Part shown: positions 17,802 to 25,382 of the stretch, piece by piece
Numbering within the stretch: the stretch's first letter is position 1
Layout: each line of letters opens with the position of its first letter
NCBI GenBank assembly: GCA_039922435.1
Contig: JBDTES010000001.1
Coordinates: forward strand, 1 to 64,000
Direction: 5' to 3'
DNA length: 64,000 nucleotides
DNA from: JBDTES01 sp039922435
Lineage (GTDB): Bacteria; Patescibacteriota; Saccharimonadia; Saccharimonadales; UBA4665
The notes under the pieces: generated by a model
Told to the model about the DNA's origin: nothing
Database searches by the model: none
What the model saw: only the letters and a program-made list of their open reading frames with translations
Made by a program: the position numbers and the translations under genes

Positions 17802-19070
17802 TTGGAACATGACATTTCACCTACGAGCTATGACTCTACTTATCAGCCGGCAAGTTTAAGCCGGCGCGATGTATTAAGACTGGCCGGTATAACTGCCATC
17901 AGCACTTTAGTAGGCCTAGCCACCACGTCCTGCGACAGTGAACCCAGTAGTGGCAACAATCAACCACTCGTTAGCCAAGACGATCCTGATCTAAATACAA
18001 CTCCTCCTCCAGAAACACTGACTAAACCAACTAATCTAGTGGAAGCCCGGGCAGAACTGACAGCTATCAGAGAAAAGTTAGGTATTAGTAATGCCACATA
18101 TTGGTTATCAAACCGCGCCCCAGAAGAGACATTAGCCAAGATTCGGGTTAGCGCCAACGGTGATGGCTTCTTAAGCCCAAATTGCAATGTCATGCCAATC
18201 TATCCAGCCGCAGTAATGAAAGTTGCTAGTGTAATCGAAGCTGCTGCAGCTAAACACAAAGTTCCGGCCAACATACTGGCTATAATCGCCACCATGGAAT
18301 CAGCTGGCGACCCAACGGCTCAATCGAGTATGTCAGCTCAGGGTATGTTTCAAATAGTGCCTTATTATCCTAGTGGCAAGAATTTACATGCCAACGAAGT
18401 CCGTGAAATTCTCGACCAACCAGAAATGAGTAAACAACAAATTACTGATGCCCTAAACACACCAGCCGTTGCCGCCGAAGTGGCTGCTGTAATATTGAGC
18501 GAATATTATGCCAAGGCCGTTACTGCAAACCCCGGTGTACACTCCGGAAGTTTATGGCTATGGGGGCACGCTCTAGCCGCCTACAACGGCGGGCCAAGTA
18601 TAGCTGGGGTAGGTTTTGAAGAACCACCGAGCCAAATACCAATTGAGTCAGCGCTCTATGCTATCAGCGGGATTAGATTCATGATAGATGCCGAAGTGGC
18701 TACCCAATTAAGTAATGATGGTTACAGTGATAGGACTATTCGCTGGGCAATGGCATCTCATGAGATAGATGCCGAAGCCTACGCTTACGCCGAGGTTAAG
18801 GAGACTTACCTAGGCCCAAACAGCCTCCAAAATGGCTACGAGAAAATTCTCGCGCCTATAATAGATGGTTCGATGCAGAGGAGTAGCCATCAAGACAATC
18901 CAATGATTGCCGCACTCACGTCCGCCTACAAAGATTATATGGCCGGCAATAACCAATACGGCATAATGATGCCTCCAGCACTCAGAGCCTGGGTCAATTC
19001 GGGTGGTTACAATTTATTCAAACAAACCCTCGAGAATATGAACCCCGCAAACTATACCAACCCAAACTAA
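17802..19070 (+). CDS. Tat-type lipoprotein with lytic transglycosylase (SLT) domain
   Basis: A 422-aa predicted exported murein hydrolase. The N-terminus has a twin-arginine signal SRRDVLRLAG at about residues 19-28, a hydrophobic core, and a lipobox-like LATTSC at 39-44. The catalytic domain has IIATMESAGDP near 164 (general acid Glu), AQGMFQIVPYYP near 181 and AAYNGGPS near 262, the three SLT/goose-lysozyme motifs. The start is TTG at 17802, 10 nt after a TATAAT, and no in-frame ATG precedes the signal. It would cleave glycan strands at the outer membrane face. Tat dependence is inferred. Confidence 0.85.
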   Translation: MEHDISPTSYDSTYQPASLSRRDVLRLAGITAISTLVGLATTSCDSEPSSGNNQPLVSQDDPDLNTTPPPETLTKPTNLVEARAELTAIREKLGISNATYWLSNRAPEETLAKIRVSANGDGFLSPNCNVMPIYPAAVMKVASVIEAAAAKHKVPANILAIIATMESAGDPTAQSSMSAQGMFQIVPYYPSGKNLHANEVREILDQPEMSKQQITDALNTPAVAAEVAAVILSEYYAKAVTANPGVHSGSLWLWGHALAAYNGGPSIAGVGFEEPPSQIPIESALYAISGIRFMIDAEVATQLSNDGYSDRTIRWAMASHEIDAEAYAYAEVKETYLGPNSLQNGYEKILAPIIDGSMQRSSHQDNPMIAALTSAYKDYMAGNNQYGIMMPPALRAWVNSGGYNLFKQTLENMNPANYTNPN

Positions 19071-19150
19071 CATTAAAACTGTCCTATTTATCACGTCAGA
19101 CTAATTAGTAAATCAAAGTTAAAACTTAGACAATTATATTGCTGGCGAGG

Positions 19151-19156
19151 TATACT
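19151..19156 (+). promoter_or_regulatory. -10 box (TATACT) before malic enzyme, leaderless-type
   Basis: TATACT lies 8 nt before the ATG at 19165, with TTAGAC 19 nt further upstream as a weak -35. No Shine-Dalgarno is seen. Confidence 0.45.
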
Positions 19157-19164
19157 AACTTCAT

Positions 19165-20301
19165 ATGGATTCAGATAAATTAGCCTTTGAGCTACACGAG
19201 AAATTCGGTGGCAAAATTAAAATCGTCCTACGCGATACCGATAAACTAGACAAAGCCAAGCTAAGTGCCTACTACACGCCCGGCGTAGCGGCCATTAGCC
19301 AGGCTATAGCGGTCGACAAATCACTGCTGCCCAAATACACCTGGACCAATAATTTAGTAGCCGTTATTTCGGATGGCTCAGCCGTACTTGGCCTCGGTAA
19401 CATCGGGCCAGAAGGCGCTATGCCAGTTATGGAAGGCAAGGCGTTACTTTTTAAAAACTTTGCCGATATCGATAGCGTCCCAATTATATTAACTGTCCAC
19501 ACGGCTGATGAAATCGTAGCTACGGTCAAAGCCATAGCCCCTAGTTTTGGAGCAATTAACCTCGAAGATATTGCCGCTCCTATCTGCTTTGAAGTCGAAG
19601 AACGACTTAAAAGCGAACTAGACATACCAGTTATGCACGATGATCAGCACGGTACAGCCACCGTAGTTCTGGCCGGAATTATTAACGCTTGTAAAGTCAC
19701 AGGTCGCAAACTAGCCGAAAGCAAAATCGTAGTCGTCGGGGCTGGAGCGGCCGGCGTAGCCGTTGCTAAACTGCTTAAAGAATATGCCAACCCCCGCATA
19801 ATGGCCGTCGACAGCAAGGGCATTATTAGCCGTGATCGTACCGATCTAAATCAGTCAAAGAAGTTGCTGCTAGAGTTCACTAATATGGCTAATGTATCGG
19901 GGTCAATGGCAGATGTTATCAATGGTGCTGATATCTTCATTGGCGTTTCGGCCCCAGGTGTACTAACTTCCGAAATGGTCAAAACTATGGCAAAAAACCC
20001 CATTATATTTGCTCTGGCTAATCCGGTGCCCGAAATTATGCCTGACATCGCTATAGCAGCCGGTGTCGCCGTGATCGCCACCGGCCGTAGCGATTTCCCT
20101 AACCAAGTTAATAACGCTACGGCCTTTCCAGGCATCTTCCGCGGCGCACTCGACAATCACGTTAGCAAAATTACCGACCAACACAAAATTGCTGCCGCTG
20201 AGGTCATTGCCAGTCTAGTCGAGCGCCCCACCGCTACCGAAATCATCCCGTCCGTCTTCGACGAGCGCCTCGTCCCAGCTATCGCCGCCGTCATCAAATA
20301 G
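19165..20301 (+). CDS. NAD(P)-dependent malic enzyme
   Basis: A 378-aa oxidative decarboxylase converting malate to pyruvate and CO2. Marker segments are SAYYTPGVAAISQAI near residue 34, VISDGSAVLGLGNIGPEGAMPVMEGKA in the first third, INLEDIAAPICFEVEERL, MHDDQHGTATVVLAG near 157 (metal and substrate site), the Rossmann loop VVVGAGAAGVAVAKLL near 191, and IFALANPVPEIMPD near 275. The length fits the short prokaryotic MaeA-like form without a phosphotransacetylase domain. It is a plausible source of NAD(P)H and pyruvate in a fermentative cell. Confidence 0.95.
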   Translation: MDSDKLAFELHEKFGGKIKIVLRDTDKLDKAKLSAYYTPGVAAISQAIAVDKSLLPKYTWTNNLVAVISDGSAVLGLGNIGPEGAMPVMEGKALLFKNFADIDSVPIILTVHTADEIVATVKAIAPSFGAINLEDIAAPICFEVEERLKSELDIPVMHDDQHGTATVVLAGIINACKVTGRKLAESKIVVVGAGAAGVAVAKLLKEYANPRIMAVDSKGIISRDRTDLNQSKKLLLEFTNMANVSGSMADVINGADIFIGVSAPGVLTSEMVKTMAKNPIIFALANPVPEIMPDIAIAAGVAVIATGRSDFPNQVNNATAFPGIFRGALDNHVSKITDQHKIAAAEVIASLVERPTATEIIPSVFDERLVPAIAAVIK

Positions 20302-20304
20302 CAC

Positions 20305-21255
20305 TTAGATTGTTACAATATTCTGTGGTGAGCCATTTAGATAGGCCCGGACATTAGCGACGATCATATCTGCGGCATTCTCTAGTGCACTATCTGTAAA
20401 GAACGCAATATGTGGAGTAAGAACTACATTATCTAATGCAAGTAGCGGATTATTTGCAGTGTTATCATTCACAACATCAAGCCCGGCACCGGCAATCTGA
20501 TTTTCACGCAGTGCAGTTGCCAGATCCTGGTCATTTACTAGCCCACTCCGGGCCGTATTTATAAGATATGAAGTCGGTTTCATTTTGGCCAAGGCTTCAG
20601 CGTTCACAAGCTCCTTGTTGTCAGAGCCTAGCGCCATGTGCAGTGTAACCACATCACTAGTTTCTAATAGTGTATCTAGGCTAACTGACCCAACTCCTTC
20701 TATTTGCCGAGGGGTTCGGTTGTATCCGATTACGTTCATCCCTAGAGCATTACCGATCTCCGCAACGCGTCGACCGATTTGCCCCATACCCACTATTCCG
20801 AGAGTCTTGCCAAATAAATCTATCCCCTTATACACCTGTTGGCTGGTGTTTGCTGGATCCAAAACGAATGGACCACGGCGCATCGCAGCGTCTCCCGTCA
20901 CAATATGGCGAGAGACAGCAAAAAGTAGAGCAAAAACATGTTCGGCAACCGATTCAGTAGAGAAGCCGGGTATATTAGAAACTAGTACACCATGTTCTTT
21001 GGCGGCAGCAACATCTACCAAGTCGTACCCGGTTGAGCCAATTGTCATATACTTTGTGTCCGGCAAATTTGCAAAGACATTTGCGTTAAGCGGAGCCTCC
21101 CAACAGTCGGCAATTACTACCTCCGCTCCCTTAGATCGTTCAATTACTTTTTCTTCACTATCGCTCCGCTCAAACACTACAACTTCACCCAAACTACGCA
21201 GCTCGTCAAGGTGCCTTGGTTGCAAAAATACTTCGTTCAATATGGCTATATTCAT
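20305..21255 (-). CDS. D-2-hydroxyacid dehydrogenase family protein
   Basis: A 316-aa NAD-dependent oxidoreductase. The dinucleotide loop is GIVGMGQIGRRVAEIG near residue 154, the substrate Arg is in INTARSGLVND near 233, and the catalytic His is in LTPHIAFFTDSA near 281. The residue that is usually the catalytic Glu (DVFE motif) reads DVVND, so Glu appears to be absent. It might be a lactate, glycerate or phosphoglycerate dehydrogenase, or a variant with altered chemistry. TACAAT lies 7 nt before the ATG (leaderless-type). It is convergent with malic enzyme, only 3 bp apart. Confidence 0.85.
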   Translation of the reverse strand: MNIAILNEVFLQPRHLDELRSLGEVVVFERSDSEEKVIERSKGAEVVIADCWEAPLNANVFANLPDTKYMTIGSTGYDLVDVAAAKEHGVLVSNIPGFSTESVAEHVFALLFAVSRHIVTGDAAMRRGPFVLDPANTSQQVYKGIDLFGKTLGIVGMGQIGRRVAEIGNALGMNVIGYNRTPRQIEGVGSVSLDTLLETSDVVTLHMALGSDNKELVNAEALAKMKPTSYLINTARSGLVNDQDLATALRENQIAGAGLDVVNDNTANNPLLALDNVVLTPHIAFFTDSALENAADMIVANVRAYLNGSPQNIVTI

Positions 21256-21311
21256 AACAACAATTGTAGCAGGAAATGATCACCGGAGGTTTCGTATAAA
21301 CTAGCCTAAAG

Positions 21312-21689
21312 TTATTTACTGTGAGACTTGAGCCAAGCAGCAATGGTTGGAATATCAAGATGTTCGGTCGCTATTCGTACAGCAAAATCCTCTAGTTCTT
21401 TTGGAGCTGCCGCCAGTCGGTGGCCGTTTCGCATCAGAAATATACCACAAACAGTTACAGCTGTGCGCTTATTACCATCAGTAAACGGATGATCACCAAT
21501 AATGTTACGTAAATAGACCGCTGCTTTATCTAGTACAGTCGGATATTGCTCCGAACCAAAAGCTACTTGTCGTGGAGCCTCAATAACCGATTTCAAGCGG
21601 CTCTCCTCCCTAACCCCATGTGAGCCACCAAAGTCTTTGATTACCTGAAAATATAGCCTTAATATTTCTTCTAGGGTTAAATATCGCAT
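21312..21689 (-). CDS. doc: Doc-type toxin (Fic/Doc family)
   Basis: A 125-aa Fic-fold kinase-type toxin. The signature is HPFTDGNKRTA at about residues 66-76, equal to the Doc motif HxFx(D/N)GNKR, and the N-terminus (YLTLEEILRLYFQVIKDFGG) is typical of Doc. Doc of phage P1 phosphorylates EF-Tu and stops translation. The same activity is inferred here. Its start overlaps the stop of the AbrB-type antitoxin gene, which comes first, as in phd-doc. The partner is not a Phd protein, which is a variant arrangement. Confidence 0.88.
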   Translation of the reverse strand: MRYLTLEEILRLYFQVIKDFGGSHGVREESRLKSVIEAPRQVAFGSEQYPTVLDKAAVYLRNIIGDHPFTDGNKRTAVTVCGIFLMRNGHRLAAAPKELEDFAVRIATEHLDIPTIAAWLKSHSK

Positions 21690-21913
21690 TAACGATCAGC
21701 TAAGTTTTTGAGGGTTTCACCGTATTCGGCTACAAACGCGTCGTAGTCTTGCATTAGTTTGTCATGTCTTGCTTGACCAGCCTTAGACACAAGCTCGGCC
21801 GTAATATTTAACTCATCACCACGTTTAGCGCCAAGTCGAGCTAACTCCCTTTTTGGAATAGTTACACCGTCACTAGAACCAATACCAATTATTTTTTGAG
21901 TTGTTTTAATCAT
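21689..21913 (-). CDS. AbrB/MazE-type antitoxin
   Basis: A 74-aa DNA-binding antitoxin. The swapped-hairpin AbrB domain is seen in KIIGIGSSDGVTIPKRELARLGAKRGDELNI (the loop IPKRELARLGAKRG is the core). The C-terminal helix (KLMQDYDAFVAEYGETLKNL) is the likely toxin-neutralising tail. Directly upstream is TAGACA-17-TATAAT with the -10 7 nt from the ATG and an ATTATAA-5-TTATAAT inverted repeat over the -10, consistent with autorepression. It forms one operon with the Doc toxin. Confidence 0.82.
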   Translation of the reverse strand: MIKTTQKIIGIGSSDGVTIPKRELARLGAKRGDELNITAELVSKAGQARHDKLMQDYDAFVAEYGETLKNLADR

Positions 21914-21920
21914 AACGCAT

Positions 21921-21949
21921 ATTATAACAAAATTATAATATTTTGTCTA
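21921..21949 (-). promoter_or_regulatory. promoter and operator of the AbrB-Doc operon
   Basis: On the minus strand, TAGACA (21949-21944), a 17-nt spacer and TATAAT (21926-21921), ending 7 nt before the ATG at 21913. The inverted repeat ATTATAA-CAAAA-TTATAAT (21921-21939) covers the -10, a natural operator for the encoded AbrB-type protein. Confidence 0.6.
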
Positions 21950-21994
21950 GATTATACCTCCATTAGGCCGACGCTATGGAATTGAATGTCTCAA

Positions 21995-22032
21995 TATAAC
22001 ATATGTTATAAGCTATGTTTTAACATATGTTT
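21995..22032 (+). promoter_or_regulatory. twin palindromic operators upstream of the AbrB-like gene 22054
   Basis: TATAACATATGTTATA (21995-22010) is a perfect 16-bp palindrome. A second copy, TAACATATGTTT (22021-22032), has its centre 24 bp further on. The second lies at the -35/spacer position of the -10 TAGACT at 22041-22046. The spacing of just over two turns suggests cooperative binding, probably by the protein encoded next. Confidence 0.65.
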
Positions 22033-22053
22033 CTTTGTGATAGACTTCTAACC

Positions 22054-22230
22054 ATGACAAGACGAAAAGTTGGCCAGGAAAAAATTCGAAGTATTCAAAA
22101 AACCCGTGATACCTACACCGTATCTATTCCAATCGAGCTAATGCATAAGCTAGGCTGGCAGCACCATCAGCGCGTGGTAGTCGAACTCTCTGGCCGCTCC
22201 AAACTAACTATCACTGATTACAAATCATAG
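22054..22230 (+). CDS. AbrB/SpoVT-type DNA-binding protein, 58 aa
   Basis: A small protein with a central TRDTYTVSIPIELMHKLGWQ and HQRVVVEL block, the beta-alpha-beta pattern of AbrB/MazE swapped-hairpin DNA-binding domains. It lacks a C-terminal toxin-binding tail and no toxin gene follows, so it is more likely a stand-alone regulator than an antitoxin. The ATG at 22054 is 7 nt after TAGACT (leaderless-type). Two palindromes in front of the gene suggest that it represses itself. It is divergent from the Doc operon, 140 bp away. Confidence 0.7.
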   Translation: MTRRKVGQEKIRSIQKTRDTYTVSIPIELMHKLGWQHHQRVVVELSGRSKLTITDYKS

Positions 22231-22278
22231 ATTTAAACAAGCCCTAACGTAGTTAGAACTGGCTGGTTATAATACTAG

Positions 22279-23313
22279 TTACTTTTTACCATTGCACAGT
22301 TCATTATCTACACAGACGTGGTGACTGCCGACGTCCATATAGCCCTGGTGTGAGTCGACATACAATTTTACGTCAGCACTGTGAGCAGATATCAGCATTA
22401 CAATTATTATTGCGGCGAACCACCATACGACTACGGCTGTATGTTCAACAATAGCAGTAGCTCGATTCTTTTTGCGGCGGTCGGCCACGCGGCTAAAAAT
22501 GTTAGACAGTAGGAATAGCGGGATAGCAATAGTGGCATAGGCTGTAATAATAGCTGTAATCACCTGCCAGCTATCAATTGACTGGAGCTGGCCATGCAAA
22601 TGTAGTTTACCTAAGATAAACTGCCACAAAACTGTCGCCCAAATAATTGTAACGATGCTTAGCAGAATAGCTGCAACTACATGAATATAGGTGGCCGCAA
22701 AATGTACTAGTTTCTTCGATAGGCCGACTATATCATCAAAGGCTTCAGGGTTTGGCGAAGCGTTTCGGGCACGATTAATTATATCTTGGGTCGTAACTGG
22801 TCGACCGTAGGCTTCGGCTATTTCTTTATCAGTACTAGCCCGCGGCAAAATCAGGGCAAGCACCAAATACACCAATATCCAAAAACCGCTAGTAACAAGT
22901 GTTAAGACAACAAATATTATCCGAATTGTGTTCACGTCCCAGCCAAAATAGGCACCTAAACCCTTACAAACACCGAGCGCCACCGCACCTTCACGAATAA
23001 CGAATAGCCGTTTTTGCCCATCTTTTCTAGTTGTGCTGGCTTTGGTGTCTTTAGCACTATCATCGGCTTCTACCGAACCCATGCGCTCGATAACACCTTT
23101 AACTTGAGTTTCATTTAGGGCCTGATCCTCGCTAGTTAGACGTGACAGTTTATCGGCCAGCGCCTGTTCTATATCAGCAATAATCTCGGCCTTATCAGGG
23201 TTTTTAACCAAAGTACTGCCTGCTGCATCCAAATACGTCCGCAGGGCGTTGTAACCGGGCTCCTCTAGCCGGTAGACTTGGTCGCCGAGGCTGATTGTTG
23301 TAACTTTATTCAA
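22279..23313 (-). CDS. PspC-domain membrane protein, 344 aa
   Basis: An inner-membrane protein with an N-terminal soluble helical domain (residues 1-85: QVYRLEEPGYNALRTYLDAAG, DIEQALADKLSRL) and then a PspC domain at about 100-165 (LFVIREGAVALGVCKGLGAYFGW ... LVYLVLALILP). Three further helices follow in the C-terminal half. PspC proteins sense or guard the membrane in envelope stress. The start is TTG at 23313 with AGGAGAAAAG upstream. It overlaps the PadR gene stop by a TTGA junction, so expression follows the PadR repressor. Confidence 0.85.
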   Translation of the reverse strand: MNKVTTISLGDQVYRLEEPGYNALRTYLDAAGSTLVKNPDKAEIIADIEQALADKLSRLTSEDQALNETQVKGVIERMGSVEADDSAKDTKASTTRKDGQKRLFVIREGAVALGVCKGLGAYFGWDVNTIRIIFVVLTLVTSGFWILVYLVLALILPRASTDKEIAEAYGRPVTTQDIINRARNASPNPEAFDDIVGLSKKLVHFAATYIHVVAAILLSIVTIIWATVLWQFILGKLHLHGQLQSIDSWQVITAIITAYATIAIPLFLLSNIFSRVADRRKKNRATAIVEHTAVVVWWFAAIIIVMLISAHSADVKLYVDSHQGYMDVGSHHVCVDNELCNGKK

Positions 23314-23639
23314 GACTTTTCTCCTAATTTATCTAATGTTTTTGTAATACTTCGTAAATACTGCCGTAAAGCCCGTAAATGCTGCTGGCCAGTTTTGGTT
23401 AATCGGTAATATTTGCGTGGCGGTCCGCTAGCGCTCTCGGCCCAGCTATAGCCAAGCAGATTTTCGCGCTTCATCCGTGATAAAAGTGGGTACAACGTGC
23501 CTTCGCTAGTCGCAAATTCAGTCAGAGCAAGGCTGGCTATAATGTCGGCAGCATATACCTCATTGGCCGAAATAGCGCTCAGCACTGCAACTTCCAGTAA
23601 GCCTTTTCTGAGTTGACTAAATTCATCACTATTATTCAA
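23310..23639 (-). CDS. PadR-family transcriptional regulator
   Basis: A 109-aa winged-helix repressor. Features are the recognition region EFATSEGTLYPLLSRMKRENLLGYSW near residue 45-70 and the wing with GPPRKYYRLTKTGQQHL, the PadR signature, followed by a C-terminal dimerisation helix. The start is TTG at 23639, with AAAGGT upstream. A TACCTT-8-AAGGTA inverted repeat covers the promoter, which fits autorepression. Genes of this type often sit before PspC or DUF1700 genes, as here, and regulate the partner. Confidence 0.9.
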   Translation of the reverse strand: MNNSDEFSQLRKGLLEVAVLSAISANEVYAADIIASLALTEFATSEGTLYPLLSRMKRENLLGYSWAESASGPPRKYYRLTKTGQQHLRALRQYLRSITKTLDKLGEKS

Positions 23640-23647
23640 TCTATTAC

Positions 23648-23667
23648 TACCTTTCTATAACAAGGTA
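23648..23667 (-). promoter_or_regulatory. candidate PadR operator
   Basis: A perfect inverted repeat TACCTT-TCTATAAC-AAGGTA lies 8 bp upstream of the PadR start, with the 6-8-6 geometry of PadR-family sites. Confidence 0.5.
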
Positions 23668-23881
23668 CTATAAATAATTACAATTGTCAACACTTACGCG
23701 AATAACTCAAATGCGTAGTCTTTAGAGAATATTAATTTCTGCTCTATAGAAAATCACTTTCTAAGTGCCCTAGGCCTGGCTGGAATTGGAAAGTTGTGTT
23801 GTTTTCGGATAACGAAACTAGCCTAGAATACAATCTAGCTCTCGAGGATACGTAGGTTTAGTTCGTAAAATTGTTTGGATT

Positions 23882-24664
23882 CTACTGTGGTAGATTGTTG
23901 GTCGGAGGATTGCTAGGGTCGGCTTGATTTGGAGTCTGTAAGGGCTGAGCCAGAGCCTGAGCAATCTCTGGTGATGGAGCCCTAGGAGTAATAACCGGTT
24001 GAGCCTGCGTAGGTTGATCTAGTTGCTCTGGTGGCGAGACTGGTACAGAATCAGCAACTGACTGAATTGGCTGAACTGGTTGTTCCGGTGGTGCTGATGA
24101 CGGTGGATTAGGCATCAAAACTGGAGAAATTATTGGACTGGCTGGCGAAGATACCTCGGGAGTAATAGTACTTGGAGATACGACGGGCTGCGGAGTTACA
24201 GCCTGGCTCAGCGCAGCTATCACGGGGGGAGTAACCTGAGAAACGCCACTGCTCACACCACCACTCTGCTTTCTACGATCAAAATAAAATACAGTTAAGA
24301 CTGCTATAGCTATCAAAAGTATGTCGCTAAGAATCCATAAGATAGAATAGGCACTAGCACTAGCGCTCGAAGTTCCTTGGGCACTACTTTTGCTAAAATA
24401 TGCTCCAAACGGGAAGCCCCTAAAGGTGGCGCCATTACTAATGTACATCGATGCATTAGCTATCTTCTCGGCCTGGGCCGGGCTCACTGCATCAGTCGGG
24501 ACCAGACTGGTCGAGCCCGCTGACAGGTCAAATTTAGCTATGCGCCAATGACTTGGGGTAGCCGAACTGAGCGTCACAAGCTTAACCGTATCTTTATAAA
24601 CAGATACTGGCAAGAAGTTTAGAATCAGTAGCGCAAATGGAATCAAATAAAATAGTTTTTTCAT
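23882..24664 (-). CDS. membrane protein with Pro/Gln-rich cytoplasmic tail, 260 aa
   Basis: Not recognised. Helix 1 is at residues 3-20 (YLIPFALLILNFLPVSVY). A small external domain of about 80 residues, with NASMYISNGATFRGFPFGAYF, follows. Helix 2 lies near 105-128 (SILWILSDILLIAIAVLTVFYF), and the last 125 residues are a disordered Pro/Ser/Val/Gln-rich tail of repeating SP.QP blocks, presumably cytoplasmic. It overlaps the 24661 gene by ATGA and is therefore its operon partner. Confidence 0.65.
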   Translation of the reverse strand: MKKLFYLIPFALLILNFLPVSVYKDTVKLVTLSSATPSHWRIAKFDLSAGSTSLVPTDAVSPAQAEKIANASMYISNGATFRGFPFGAYFSKSSAQGTSSASASAYSILWILSDILLIAIAVLTVFYFDRRKQSGGVSSGVSQVTPPVIAALSQAVTPQPVVSPSTITPEVSSPASPIISPVLMPNPPSSAPPEQPVQPIQSVADSVPVSPPEQLDQPTQAQPVITPRAPSPEIAQALAQPLQTPNQADPSNPPTNNLPQ

Positions 24665-25182
24665 TGCATTTCTACCGATCCCACACTATCCAAAGATTTG
24701 CCACTACTGATTTCGATGACATTCAGTGTGTACTGCTGGCAATTCTTAGCAGCTGTCGTGCAGCCTTCCGGTGTAGCGCTATAAACGTACTTAGCACCAG
24801 CCGGAGCAGTAAACTCGTCAATCAAATCCTGACCAGTATTACCACTTTGGGCGTTCGACTGACTAATTATCTGCTCGGGTGAAGACAAGTCGCTAGGATA
24901 GGACTTAGTTACGTCAAAATATCCCCTAAGCTCCCCCTGAACATCAACCATCGCCATCGATACGTCAATCTGAAGATTAGGATCACTCGGGCTATTCGAA
25001 GCACTACTTCCCGAATTATTAGTCTTGGACTGCACCTTAGGTAAGCTAGCAAAACTAGGGGCACTGCTTCTAGTGCTACCGTCTTGCAAAACACCAATTA
25101 TCGATATGGCAACAAAAGCTACTATCAATATAGCTATAATCAGTAGAAGTTTTGCAAATCCAGCGGAATCTTTGTATTTCAT
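24661..25182 (-). CDS. pilin-like membrane-anchored protein, 173 aa
   Basis: An N-terminal MKYKDSAGFAKLLLIIAILI then VAFVAISIIGVL is a single hydrophobic helix preceded by a short positively charged segment, as in type IV pilins and pseudopilins. The C-terminal part (YPSDLSSPEQI ... KYVYSATPEGCTT ... QQYTLNVIEISSG) resembles the beta region of type II/IV major pseudopilins. The residue usually Glu5 is not present after GF, so processing or assembly may differ. It is coupled by ATGA to the next gene. Pilin assignment is a structural guess. Confidence 0.55.
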   Translation of the reverse strand: MKYKDSAGFAKLLLIIAILIVAFVAISIIGVLQDGSTRSSAPSFASLPKVQSKTNNSGSSASNSPSDPNLQIDVSMAMVDVQGELRGYFDVTKSYPSDLSSPEQIISQSNAQSGNTGQDLIDEFTAPAGAKYVYSATPEGCTTAAKNCQQYTLNVIEISSGKSLDSVGSVEMQ

Positions 25183-25382
25183 GCTACGGCCCCACTATAT
25201 AACATAAGCTCATTACAATTCAAACCAAACAACTGACTAAATCTAAGATACCCTTAAGTTATATCGTATTAAAAGAAACTAAATTTACCAAAAACTACAC
25301 TATAAAGAGTGTCAGTAAACCGATAAATTATGAGTTTCTATATTCTATTACTAACTCATACTTTAGTATTATGCGCTCTAGG

